From: Siphonodentalium dalli
Lineage: Eukaryota > Mollusca > Scaphopoda > Gadilida > Siphonodentaliidae
DNA length: 64,000 nt
NCBI GenBank assembly: GCA_032622095.1
Contig: CP136061.1
Coordinates: 13,225,287 to 13,289,286 of the forward strand
Direction of reading: 5' to 3'
Shown here: in pieces, positions 22,431 through 32,589 of the stretch
Numbering within the stretch: the first letter of the stretch is position 1
How the letters are laid out: the number at the start of each line of letters is the position of its first letter
Position numbers and translations under genes: made by a program
Notes under the pieces: model-generated
Seen by the model: only the letters and a program-made list of their open reading frames with translations
What the model was told of the DNA's origin: nothing
Database searches by the model: none

Positions 22431-23785
22431 TGTAAAGTTTGAGCTATTGCCATGGCTTGGTATCCGTCATCCGTGTGTGCATCATGCATGGAGACATCCA
22501 TCTACAATTTCCATTAGCATGGGCTACAGGTTGTACCTTTTGTGATATTATTATGAAATATGTCACAGCTGTTGACATTGACATGTAGATGAGAACGAGT
22601 CATTTTGGGGTCATTAGGCGAAAAAACTTGGCCACCAGCGGCCATCTTGGATTTCAAAATTCAATCCATTAGCACTGGCTACAGGTAGTTCTGTTTGTCT
22701 GATCATCGTGAGCAGCTATCTTGGATTTTACTCTTTGTACGACTAAATCCTTTGGCACGGGCTACAGACCACATACCTCATCTTATCTTATCATGACTAA
22801 ACGTCTTAGGATCATCGGGGTGACCTCTAGATGGGAGTCATCAAAGTTTTCCGATTTCGTTGAAAAACATGGCCGCCAGTGGCCATCTTGGTTTTTACTC
22901 TCTGTACATGTATCACTAAATCTTTTGATTCACCCTACTTGTCCAATCGTCACTAAACTTCACATGGATCTTCGGAATGAATCTTAATTTTTCTGAAAAT
23001 CCGTTAAAAAACATGCCACTGGCAGCCATTTTGGATTTTACTCTTTGCATGACTAAATCCTTTAGCACACCCTACAATCCACTTCCCTCATCCGATCATC
23101 ACCAAACTTCATATTGATCTTGATATTGATCTTCTAGATGGGAGCTATCAAATGTTTTTTAATTTCATATGAAAAGATGGATTTTACTTTAGAGATATCT
23201 CTTCATGTTGATGCTAGCTAGATATTTAACCCTTTACCCAACAAACCGGCCAAAAACGCCCAAATAAAGCTTCAACAGCCTAAAATATCTTCCGTCTGTC
23301 TCAATAACACCATACAAATATGGATATCATTGGAACCGGTTCATTGACCACATTGTGATGGTTACAGTTATGCCCTGTGCCAATGCATTCTCTTATATAT
23401 GCGAGTCGACCATAGGTCGCCTCGCATATATAAGAGAATGCATTGGCCTAAAAAAATTCTTTTTTTTAACACTTTTTACCATTTTTTCTTACATTCTTAA
23501 CAATTTTATAAATTTTTTCTTACATTTTTTTAAATTTTTATAATATTTTTCTACATTCTTTGACAATTTTAGAATTTTTAATATGTGTTAAGCCAATGCA
23601 TTCTCTTATATATGCGAGGCGACCTATGGTCGACTCGCATATATAAGAGAATGCATTGGCACAGGGCCGTTCTGTTGGGTAAAGGGTTAAACTTTCCGCA
23701 TTCCTAATTGCTCCATTGACTGTAACACATGAAATTATCCCCTCTCCAAATTGAGCTAGTGTCATTGACACTTACATTTTAATTT
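22430..23785. repeat. Repeat family A copy, interrupted by MITE M2
   Basis: Starts with GTAAAGTTTGAGCTATTGCC and carries about five diverged ~160-bp units (GACATGTAGATGAGAACGAG; AACATGGCCGCCAGTGGCCA). It ends AAATTGAGCTAGTGTCATTG. An M2 copy (23226-23690) is inserted near the right end. It abuts the acceptor of the last GLTP exon. Confidence 0.7.
23226..23690. mobile_element. MITE family M2, copy 4
   Basis: TTAA-flanked, with CCCTTTACCCAACA ends and two opposed hairpins. The spacer between the hairpins is longer than in other copies. Confidence 0.85.
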
Positions 23786-23788
23786 CAG

Positions 23789-23896
23789 GCAATGAAGGAT
23801 ATTGAAGTCTTTCTCATTCCAATGTGGGACAATATAAAGTATTTAAATGTACTTTTAAAAGATCGAGGTGTTGAGAAAGAGAACATGACCAATTGA
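23789..23896 (+). CDS. GLTP-fold lipid transfer protein, terminal exon
   Basis: After AATTTCAG the exon reads A-M-K-D-I-E-V-F-L-I-P-M-W-D-N-I-K-Y-L-N and ends E-K-E-N-M-T-N then TGA. This matches the last GLTP helix ('D-M-x-x-F-L-P-x-M-x-x-I-x-x-L'). It is in phase 0 with exon 3, about 9 kb upstream; that intron is full of elements (hAT-like, LINE, Tigger, repeat A). Human GLTP has a functional C-terminal Tyr-Val; here the tail is polar and ends Thr-Asn. Confidence 0.87.
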   Translation, partial: AMKDIEVFLIPMWDNIKYLNVLLKDRGVEKENMTN

Positions 23897-24284
23897 AAGT
23901 GCACTATACTCTCTAATGCATCTTGTGTTCCAAGAGGGTGACCAAGTGTTGCTGATTAATTTCGACCAATTGATTTCACTGAACCAGAACTCAAAGAAAT
24001 TGTTTCACAGGCGAAATTTGATCTCCTAATCTAATGATATGTGGTTCGAAATGTACACCTGTGACATACTGTAGATTTGTGATAGAGTAGATTTTTATGC
24101 TAACTGTCACCTATATATCAAATGAGCATACAGCATTTTATTTTTTAATACTTGGTTTACGCATTTCCCTACCCCAAAAATAGCTGTTTGTCAATCAAAT
24201 TTTTGTTTTCCGTTTTTTATTTCCGCCAATGGGAATATTAATCCTGACATATAAAAAAAAATATTAAAAAGTATAAGTTTACGT

Positions 24285-24684
24285 TTAACCCTTTACCCAA
24301 CAAACCGGCCAAAACCGGCCAAATAAAGCTTCAACAGCCTAAACTATCTTCGGTCTGTCTCAATAGAACCATACACATATGGATATCATTGGAACCGGCT
24401 CCTTGACCACATTGTGATAGTTACAGTTATGCCCTGTGCCAATGCATTCTCTTATATATGCGAGTCGACCATAGGTCGCCTCGCATATATAAGAGAATGC
24501 ATTGGCCTAAAAAAAATCTTTTTTTAACACTTTTTACCATTTTTTCTTACATTCTTTAACAATTTTATAATTTTTAATGTGTTAAGCCAATGCATTCTCT
24601 TATATATGCGAGGCGACCTATGGTCGACTCGCATATATAAGAGAATGCATTGGCACAGGGCCCTTCTGTTGGGTAAAGGGTTAA
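24285..24684. mobile_element. MITE family M2, copy 5
   Basis: TTAA-flanked, CCCTTTACCCAACA ends, two opposed hairpins. It is very similar to copy 1. Confidence 0.85.
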
Positions 24685-25012
24685 TGTACAAGAACATGGA
24701 TTGAACAGCGAAGTCTCCTGGTGATGTTTATGTTATTGAACGTCAATGCCAACATGGCAGACGCTGATATTGGCAATATTTTTTCATCCATCCGTATCAT
24801 GCTTTAAAGAAACATGCAAATCAAAAATATATTTGCCCATCATGGCCATGCTAGTTTTAGATGAGGAGATTATTATACAGCAAAATATTTTATTTCTCCT
24901 GACCATATTTTTTGACAATTTAAATTAAAAAAAAAAACATACAGATTTTATTTTTATTTTTTCCCCCTCCCACCTCCCCTACCTTTTAGCCAAAGATATC
25001 CGTAAACCAAGT

Positions 25013-25018
25013 AATAAA
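25013..25018 (+). promoter_or_regulatory. Candidate poly(A) signal of the GLTP gene
   Basis: AATAAA about 1.1 kb after the stop codon. An M2 MITE (24285-24684) lies between, so the true signal may be elsewhere, for example a weaker ATATAAA near 24250. Confidence 0.3.
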
Positions 25019-25325
25019 AAATTTAATGCCAAGACTGCAGGCTTCTGTTTAGAATGTAGAATAATATCTAATGTTAGTTTCAGACATCTCTTAGTCTTAA
25101 GTTTGATATTTACTAACCAATCTGCTGGGATTTATCTGCACTGTTGCCCACACTTTAAATGCCCAATTTTGGTGGATAAGCTGAAGATTTTAAACTTCAC
25201 AAAACCATTATAGACTGGTTGTAGTATTAATGATAAAAATTATTGATATATATAATGAAATCATCTGATTTTATTATTATCAAAAACAAAAAAAGAAGAA
25301 CGAGAAAAATAGATATACCAGTACA

Positions 25326-25536
25326 GTAATGCCCTAAATAATCTTGCTTAACCACAGCAGAAATATGGGTAATTTTTCAGAGTTAGTCGGAAATATGGCT
25401 TGTTGCCATTCATCGGAAATCTCCCACTGAGAGCTTTCCGATGAATAGCTACAAGCCATATTTCCGACTAAATCCTTAAAAGTTACCCATAATTCTGTTG
25501 TGGTTAATGAGTGGATTATTTAGGCCATTACTGTCA
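25326..25536. mobile_element. MITE family M1, copy 4
   Basis: CAGTAATGCCCTAAATAATC to its near complement, with TA on both sides. The centre is slightly diverged. Confidence 0.8.
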
Positions 25537-25716
25537 TTTATTATCATCTGTTTTCATCCAATAGCGAGGTGTTGTAATCATTGTTATGTAAACAGAAGCT
25601 GTTACAGTAAACTATATTTCTCTTTTCACCACACTTACCTTGAAGAGAACTAGCATACAGATATAAGAGGATAACAGTTAATGTTTACAAAACAATCGTT
25701 TCAACATGCAAACTCA

Positions 25717-26122
25717 TTAACCCTTTACCCAACAGAACGACCCTGTGCCAATGCATTCTCTTATATATGCGAGTCGACCATAGGTCGCCTTGCATATATA
25801 AGAGAATGCATTGGCTAAACACATATTAAAAATGATAAAATTGTCAAAGAATGTAGAAAAATATTATAAAAATTGTTAAAAAGTGTAAGAAAAAGAATTT
25901 TTTTAGGCCAATGCATTCTCTTATATATGCGAGGCGACCTAACTCGCATATATAAGAGAATGCATTGGCACAGGGCATAACTGTAACCATCACAATGTGG
26001 TCAATGAACCGGTTCCAATGATATCCATATTTGTATGGTGTTATTGAGACAGACCGAAGATATTTTAGGCTGTTGAAGCTTTATTTGGGCGTTTTGGGCC
26101 GTTTTGTTGGGTAAAGGGTTAA
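25717..26122. mobile_element. MITE family M2, copy 6
   Basis: TTAA-flanked. The right inner hairpin has lost its centre (GCGACCTAACTCGC), a small deletion unlike the other copies. Confidence 0.85.
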
Positions 26123-26469
26123 AGGACAGTTATTGATTATGAAAATTAGATCAAAGTCTCTCTATATTTTTCATATTTTTGAGAAGGAAGATTTTAGAGT
26201 GTCCGGATTTTTCACATTTACCCTAGAGTCCCTTTATGAAACTGGTGCATGGGTATTGTATGGAAATAGAACACAGCTGTCTCACTGTTGGATGATATGA
26301 TATTTTCCTGTAAAATCCTTATAATTCATGGGGATCATTGATTTCGTGGTTTGGCTCAACCTCAAATTATTATCCAAAGAAATTATTGACTTTTTATTGA
26401 AAATATATGAGATTAAAATGAAGATGGGGCATTACATCTGTTTTTGGCATGTCATAAAATGGGTGTGAA

Positions 26470-26560
26470 ATGAAGAGGGTGAATTTAGTGATGCTACCCC
26501 CGCATAGTGGGCTAGCATCACCAAATTCACCCTCTGGGGATCTCATTCTGCTTACAGTAC
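26470..26560. repeat. Hairpin element family H, copy 5
   Basis: Arms AGAGGGTGAATTTAGTGATG and AGCATCACCAAATTCACCCT, followed by CTGGGGATCTCATTCTG. Confidence 0.7.
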
Positions 26561-26771
26561 TGCTTGTAGGACCTGTTGATATGGATAAATATGATATCTG
26601 AGTCATGAATTTACGTCCCTATTAAAAAGCCTTTTTATGATAAACCATGGAAATGGATGCCGATGAAATCCGAGCCGTTCACAGTATAGAGAGTTTATGT
26701 CTTGTCAATGCTGAAGAGTGATGTTCACCTTCTCTTACCTAAAACTCAAAGTTATTGAATACGGCATTATA

Positions 26772-26912
26772 CAATTATCGCATTGTTTCGAGGTTGACAT
26801 GAGGAATTGTCAACCCGAGGAAGTAAATATTCACCAAGGCCGAAGGCCGAGGTGAATATTGACTTCCAAGGGCTGACAATTCCTCGTGTCAACCAAGAAA
26901 CAATGCGATAAC
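26772..26912. repeat. Inverted-repeat (MITE-like) hairpin
   Basis: TTATCGCATTGTTTC and GAGGAATTGTCA on the left are matched by TGACAATTCCTC and GAAACAATGCGATAA on the right, around a central GGCCGAAGGCC palindrome. A ~140-bp foldback with no gene; target duplication uncertain. Confidence 0.6.
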
Positions 26913-27379
26913 TGTTTTATTATATGAAACGCGCTTTGATTGGACAAGACGTTGCATGTCGCTGGGAAAACTGATATATTTTCAGGTCTGATAATAAGTT
27001 ATGTTAACCCCTAAAGTATCTGACGTCACTCAGAACTGTTATTAACCTGTTGTTTCATTAATGAGGTGAACATCGTTAGATATCTCAAGTTTTTCGTTAC
27101 GTTTTAACATAGGAATTGTGGAAAGAAACTTATGTTCATATAATAAAAGAGTTTACTTGGGGTACCGCGACATAAGAGTTTACCTGCATACTCAGTGTAG
27201 GTGCAAATCAGGGAAGTGTGACTCAATTAACAATGGTTGACTGTATGATATAACTATATTTTTTTACCATATGTTTGTCGTTTACTCATGTTACAATACT
27301 CATTCCTCTTATAATTTTTGTTGCATTTTACAATATTATTAGTTTTTTTAACTCACATATTATCTATTATATATTTTGG

Positions 27380-28148
27380 AAGATCTGTGTGTGTGTGTGT
27401 GTGTAATCGATGAACTCGAAAACGGCTGACCCAATTTCGATGAAACTTGGTATGTGGGGGTATTTTCGGCCGGGGGGGGGGGTGACATAGGCCTATTGAT
27501 TTTCAGATCCGAGGTCAACTTTTCACGTGCCGAGGTCAAATCTGTTTTACGCTGTGTTACGGGACTTTCATTTGAGTTCGGTGCTTACAAATCGATTCGA
27601 AACAGCGCAAATAATAAAATGCCAGTCATAATAATGACACTGTGAGAATCTTTCGTGTTTCCTCTTTCCAACGATATATAATGCGTATGTATCCGTTTTA
27701 GTTATGTGCCTCAATTATCAAGAAGAAGTGGTACTATCTTCCATCAGGATAAAAACAATGCGTAACTTCTATGACGTCGTTAGAGGTCATAACGTTAGAT
27801 CACGTTAATGCTTAACCGGTCAATGCATTTGACTGTTTCAGACATCTTGGCGATATCTTGGGCACCGATGGTAATTTATCTTTACGTTGAAACTTGATAA
27901 TTAATGAGCGTGTGTATATGAGGCGCGTTTATATACTTGAGTGGAAATCAAATCGGGTTAAACTGGCGGATTTTTACGGACGAAATTTGATGCATAGGGT
28001 ATCTCGGTATCCGCTGGGCCGATTCCCGGTATCCGCTGGGCCGATTTGCACCATTTTTGGGGTGTTGGTGTTTGACCCCACCTGACCTTGACCTTCAAAA
28101 TGGTCAATTCAAGGTCAAAGCCCGGACGAAGTCGGGTCACCTTCTAGT
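27380..28148 (+). mobile_element. Candidate non-autonomous Helitron
   Basis: The right end has the hairpin CCCGGACGAAGTCGGG (28119-28134) followed 8 bp later by CTAG (28143-28146) and T, the layout of a Helitron 3' terminus. The left end near 27385 reads TCTGTGTGTG after A, compatible with a 5'-TC start. The ~760-bp interior has no Rep-helicase. It includes an oligo-G run and a short direct repeat (CGGTATCCGCTGGGCCGATT, twice at about 28006-28045). Confidence 0.5.
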
Positions 28149-28384
28149 ATCTATATATGCCTGATAATTACCAGTAGAATTATGCAAAGTTTATTATTAT
28201 TTATGTATTCAAAGACTATTTCTTGGCAAAAGTTATTGTCCAAAATGTCTGTAATTGGTAGATCTAAAACTTACAGTGCATACCTTACTCGTATTTAAAT
28301 TTACGCAATACCATTTTTTGCACACCCACATGTGTGCGAACTTAAAAATGAGTGAAAAATAGTATGTCTCAAAAAGTTCAAAAT

Positions 28385-28890
28385 AGCGAATCCACAGGGA
28401 GAGCTTTCGGATGAATTGCCATATTACCGACTAAATCCTGAAAAGTTACCTATAATTCTGCTGGGTTAACCCTTTACCCAACAGAAGGGCCCTGTGCCAA
28501 TGCATTCTCTTATATATGCGAGTCGACCATAGGTCGCCTCGCATATATAAGAGAATGCATTGGCTTAACACATTAAAAAATATAAAATTGTTAAAGAATG
28601 TAAGAAAAAATGGTAAAAAGTGTTAAAAAAAGATTTTTTTTAGGCCAATGCATTCTCTTATATATGCGAGGCGACCTATGGTCGACTCGCATATATAAGA
28701 GAATGCATTGGCACAGGGTATAACTGTAACTATCACAATGTGGTCAAGGAGCCGGTTCCAATGATATCCATATTTGTATGGTTCTATTGAGACAGACCGA
28801 AGATATTTTAGGCTGTTGAAGCTTTATTTGGCCGGTTTTGGCCGGTTTGTTGGGTAAAGGGTTAAGGAGTCGACTATTTAGTGCATTACT
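28385..28890. mobile_element. MITE M1 split by MITE M2 (TTAA insertion)
   Basis: An M1 copy, truncated on the left, runs to CTGCTGGG at 28465 and resumes at 28862 with TTAAGGAGTCGACTATTTAG. The intervening 28466-28865 is a full M2 element. Uninterrupted M1 copies read GTGGTTAAGAAGTCGA at this point, so the empty site has one TTAA and the filled site two. Confidence 0.88.
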
Positions 28891-28969
28891 GTACTGAACT
28901 CTGGCGTAGCATTTCCAACTTTTCAACCAAAAAGTTTGGGGCAATCAGTAGCATCCAAGCCTGCAAATA

Positions 28970-29050
28970 GTGTGAATTTAGTGATGATATCACTGCACAG
29001 CAGGCTAGCATCACCCAAATTCACCCTCTGGTGACCTAATTCTGCTTTGG
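28970..29050. repeat. Hairpin element family H, copy 6 (diverged)
   Basis: GTGAATTTAGTGATGATATC and AGCATCACCCAAATTCACCC arms; the outer left arm is lost. Confidence 0.6.
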
Positions 29051-29264
29051 CCTCATTTTCTGGAGTGTTTAACATCACTACAAGTTTTGTAATCGATGAT
29101 TATAATGATGCATCATTATCTACTTTTACAATTGCTTATAAATGTTTAATCCAGTGTTATACGAGACAGGTGGACACTCCAAAAAGAAATGCTACTGTGC
29201 GTAGATAGTAAATTTAATAGACTACGCTTCATACTCCTGAAAATGATTCGACTTCCAATGTTAA

Positions 29265-29455
29265 AATGTGGACTATAGCCACGCTTTGAACTAATATTAA
29301 TGTGGACTATAGCCGTGACGCTTTGAACTAATATTAATGTGGACTATAGCCACGCTTTGAACTAATATTAATGTGGACTATAGCCACGCTTTGAACTAAT
29401 AAATGTGGACTATAGCCTAGAGTCCTGCGACTATAGCCACGCTTTGAACTAATAT
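29265..29455. repeat. 34-bp minisatellite
   Basis: About five to six units of AATGTGGACTATAGCCACGC plus TTTGAACTAATATT, with one unit rearranged near 29410-29430. Confidence 0.85.
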
Positions 29456-29599
29456 TTTACATCAAAAAAATTACACTAAACATATCTAAAAAACCAAAAA
29501 TAATCGGCAAATTCTAGTTGACAACTGAAAAATTGTTAATACATGTTCACAGATAATAATTAAATATGGATTTTATATGGCTTTAAATAATTTTTTTTA

Positions 29600-30385
29600 G
29601 CTCAACTTTACTTTGTAAAGTTTGAGCTATTGCCATGGCTTGGTATCCGTCGTGCGTGTGTGTGTGTGTGTGTGAGTGATTCGTCAACAAATTTCCTTTA
29701 GCACGGGCTACAGATCGTACCTTTGGTCCGATTATTATGAAATTTGTCATGGATGTTGACATTGACATGTAGATGGGAACGAGTCATTTTGGGGTCATTC
29801 GGAAGAAAAACATGGCCACCAGTGGCCATCTTGGATTTCAAAATTCAATCCATTAGCACGGGCTACAGGTCGTACTGTTCATCTGATCACCAAGACATTT
29901 GTCGTGGGTGTTAATATTGACTTGTAGATGGGAACGAGTAATTTTGGGGTCATTCGGCCAAAAAACATGACCGCTGGCAGCCATCTTAGATTTTACTCTT
30001 TGTATGACTAAATCCTTCAGCACGGGCTACAGGTCGTACCTTTAGTCTGATCATCATAAAATTTGTCATGGCTGTTGAAATTGACATGTAGATGGGAACA
30101 AGTCATTTTGGGGTTATTCGGCATTAAAACATGGCTGCCAGCGGCCATTTTGGATTCTACTCTTTGCATGACTAAAGCTATCAAATGTTTTTGAATTGTT
30201 GGAAAACATAGCCGCCAGCAACCATCTTAGATTTTACTTTTATATACATGTATATATATATCTTTTCATGTTGATAAACTAGTATTAGACATTCAACTTT
30301 CCACATTCCTAATCACTCCATCGACAGTAACACATTAAATTATTCCCTTTCCAAGTTGAGCTACAGTGTCATTGACACTTTCATT
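29600..30385. repeat. Repeat family A, short copy
   Basis: It has the same left hairpin end and GT stretch as at 586, only about four ~160-bp units, and the same right end (CAAGTTGAGCTACAGTGTCA). Comparison with 586-3866 shows that unit number changes while both ends are conserved. Confidence 0.75.
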
Positions 30386-30587
30386 AGATAGTTTCCTGGG
30401 TATGAAATAATACGTACGAGTTGGAAAAGATTCTATCAATTAATATTGATTTTGTTTCGATATTTTAATCAATTAATGGGACACTTCTTTGTTCTATAAA
30501 TATAACTTTTGATAGAGGCCTCCAGCGTGGTGTTTCGAATGAATGAGAGCCGCAAAATGTCTCCAATCGATTGTATCTATTGTAATA

Positions 30588-31042
30588 TTAACCCTTTACC
30601 CAACAGAACGGTCCTGTGCCAATGAATTCTCTTATATATGCGAGTCGACCATAGGTCGCCTCGCATATATAAGAGAATGCATTGGCTTAACACATATTAA
30701 AAATGATAAAATTGTCAAAGAATGTAGAAAAATATTATAAAAATTGTTAAAAGAATGTAAGAAAGAATTATATAATTGTTAAAGAATGTAAGAAAAAATG
30801 GTAAAAAGTGTTTTTTTTAGGCCAATGCATTCTCTTATATATGCGAGGCGACCTATGGTCGACTCGCATATATAAGAGAATGCATTGGCACAGGGCATAC
30901 CTGTAACCATCACAATGTGGTCAATGAACCGGTTCCAATGATATCCATATTTGTATGGTGTTATTGAGACAGATGGAAGATGTTTTAGGCTGTTGAAGCT
31001 TTATTTGGGCGTTTTTGGCCGTTTTGTTGGGTAAAGGGTTAA
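30588..31042. mobile_element. MITE family M2, copy 8
   Basis: TTAA-flanked with two opposed hairpins; the spacer carries duplicated TTGTTAAAGAATGTAAGAAA units. Confidence 0.85.
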
Positions 31043-32015
31043 GTGCGATTCAAGTGGATAAGACCTATAGTGTATCATATGCTTATTTTTAATAATTAAA
31101 GTAACTGAAAATGAAAAAAAACCTCAAATAAATAAGACGGTTGTTAATATCGGGGACCATTATTGAATGGCACAGTTATTTTATACAAAAAAAATTCCAA
31201 ATATAAGGCCAAAAAAAAAAAGTGTTTTGGTTCTCGGGCAATTTTTTTTTCAAATCAATGAGGGAGGGAGGGTTTTATTTTTATTTTTTTCTGTGCATAG
31301 TAAGCATGGACAAAGATACCTTCCTCTGTCTAGTAATAACCATAAAGGTAGAGGGAACTGTTATGCATATAAACTCATTTAGTCTTGTATAAAAATGACA
31401 TTGTACTACAAGTGTATGACTGGGATTACCTAACAATATATAATGCCCCTGACATTAACTACTGTTATTGTTGTCTAAAAACTGATACCTCCCATTCTAA
31501 TATGTGATCCTGAATTTAGTCCCGTGCCTTTCGATTGTATAAAGTTACAATTAGTGTAAGTTGTTCACAATGACTAATTGTAAGAAGAGCATGAGGATCA
31601 GCTAATCATTTTCTTAATTGTAGTCATCTACTTCATGTTGTCAGCCTGCAAGTCACTTATTAACACATTACATGTTAGAGCTCAATGCACACTAATATTC
31701 AACACATATCTGCTATGGACATGTTGATAAAATAATTTTTTTTTTTTTTTTTTTTTCAAATGTTTTTTTTCGTAAGTTTTTTTGTCATAACATCAGGCAT
31801 TGCAATAAAAAGGCCTAATGCGGCCCTTTTTATTCAATGCGGCGGGGCCTGAGAACCAAAACCTTTTTTTTTTTTGGCCTAATCAATATTAATTGATAGA
31901 TGCATTTAATAATCCACTTTTAAAGTTCTCACATTCTGTTTATGAGGCGTTATCACTGCAAGACCATCTTCATTTCGTCATATCTCCTGCAAAATTCTCT
32001 TTCAGTCTGCAACAT
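31043..32015. other. AT-rich non-genic DNA
   Basis: No gene recognised. A T-run lies at about 31736-31756. Two A/T-rich blocks (31196-31250 and 31850-31885) share complementary text (GGCC-AAAA... / AAAACC-TTTT..GGCC) and look like a degenerate inverted repeat around a possible ~650-bp element. Confidence 0.4.
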
Positions 32016-32024
32016 TCAGGGATT

Positions 32025-32135
32025 TTTCAATATAATTGTAATTTTCTTGACTATAATTGTAATTTTCTTGACTATAATTGTTATTTTCTTGACTATAATT
32101 GTTATTTTCTCGACTATAATTGTTATTTTTGTTCA
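32025..32135. repeat. 21-bp minisatellite
   Basis: About five units of the type ATAATTGTAATTTTCTTGAC (TTATTTTCTTGACTATAATTG in later units). Open frames through it are repeat translations. Confidence 0.85.
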
Positions 32136-32215
32136 CAAACTGCTGATATTATATTATTAGTCATTTTGAATTGTTTTCATTCACTTTCATTGCATTAAAT
32201 AACCCTTTCTTTACT

Positions 32216-32364
32216 ACAGTCATGCCCTAAATAAGCGACTCCTTAACCACAACAGAGAGAGCTTTCCGATGAATGGCAACAAGCCATATTTCCGACTAAA
32301 TCCTGAAAAATTACCCATAATTCTGCTGTGGTTTAGGAGTCGATTATTTAGGGCATTACTGTAT
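32216..32364. mobile_element. MITE family M1, internally deleted copy
   Basis: Left end CAGTCATGCCCTAAATAAGC is short and joins directly to the right arm (GAGAGCTTTCCGATGAATGG), which ends AGGGCATTACTGTA. Confidence 0.7.
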
Positions 32365-32589
32365 ATACTCATTGATGAGTAATTCCCTTAGGAAATGTTA
32401 AGATAATAAGCTAAAAAAACGACTGAACATCCCTCAAGATGAACAATAGACCATTCCAATATATACCTATATAACTTAACGGGAGAATCCATTCAGTAAA
32501 GAAATGGTTACACTACTTAGGGGTCAGATTTATTGACCTGCTTTATCAGGCTGTGACATCATAAATAGCCACACAAGGTGAGAAAGTTA

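Noticed and set aside
6911-31042. Many 60-110-residue frames sharing 'YICESTIGRLAYIREC' or 'RSPRIYKRMHW'
   Set aside because: These are translations of the palindromic M2 MITE hairpins on both strands.
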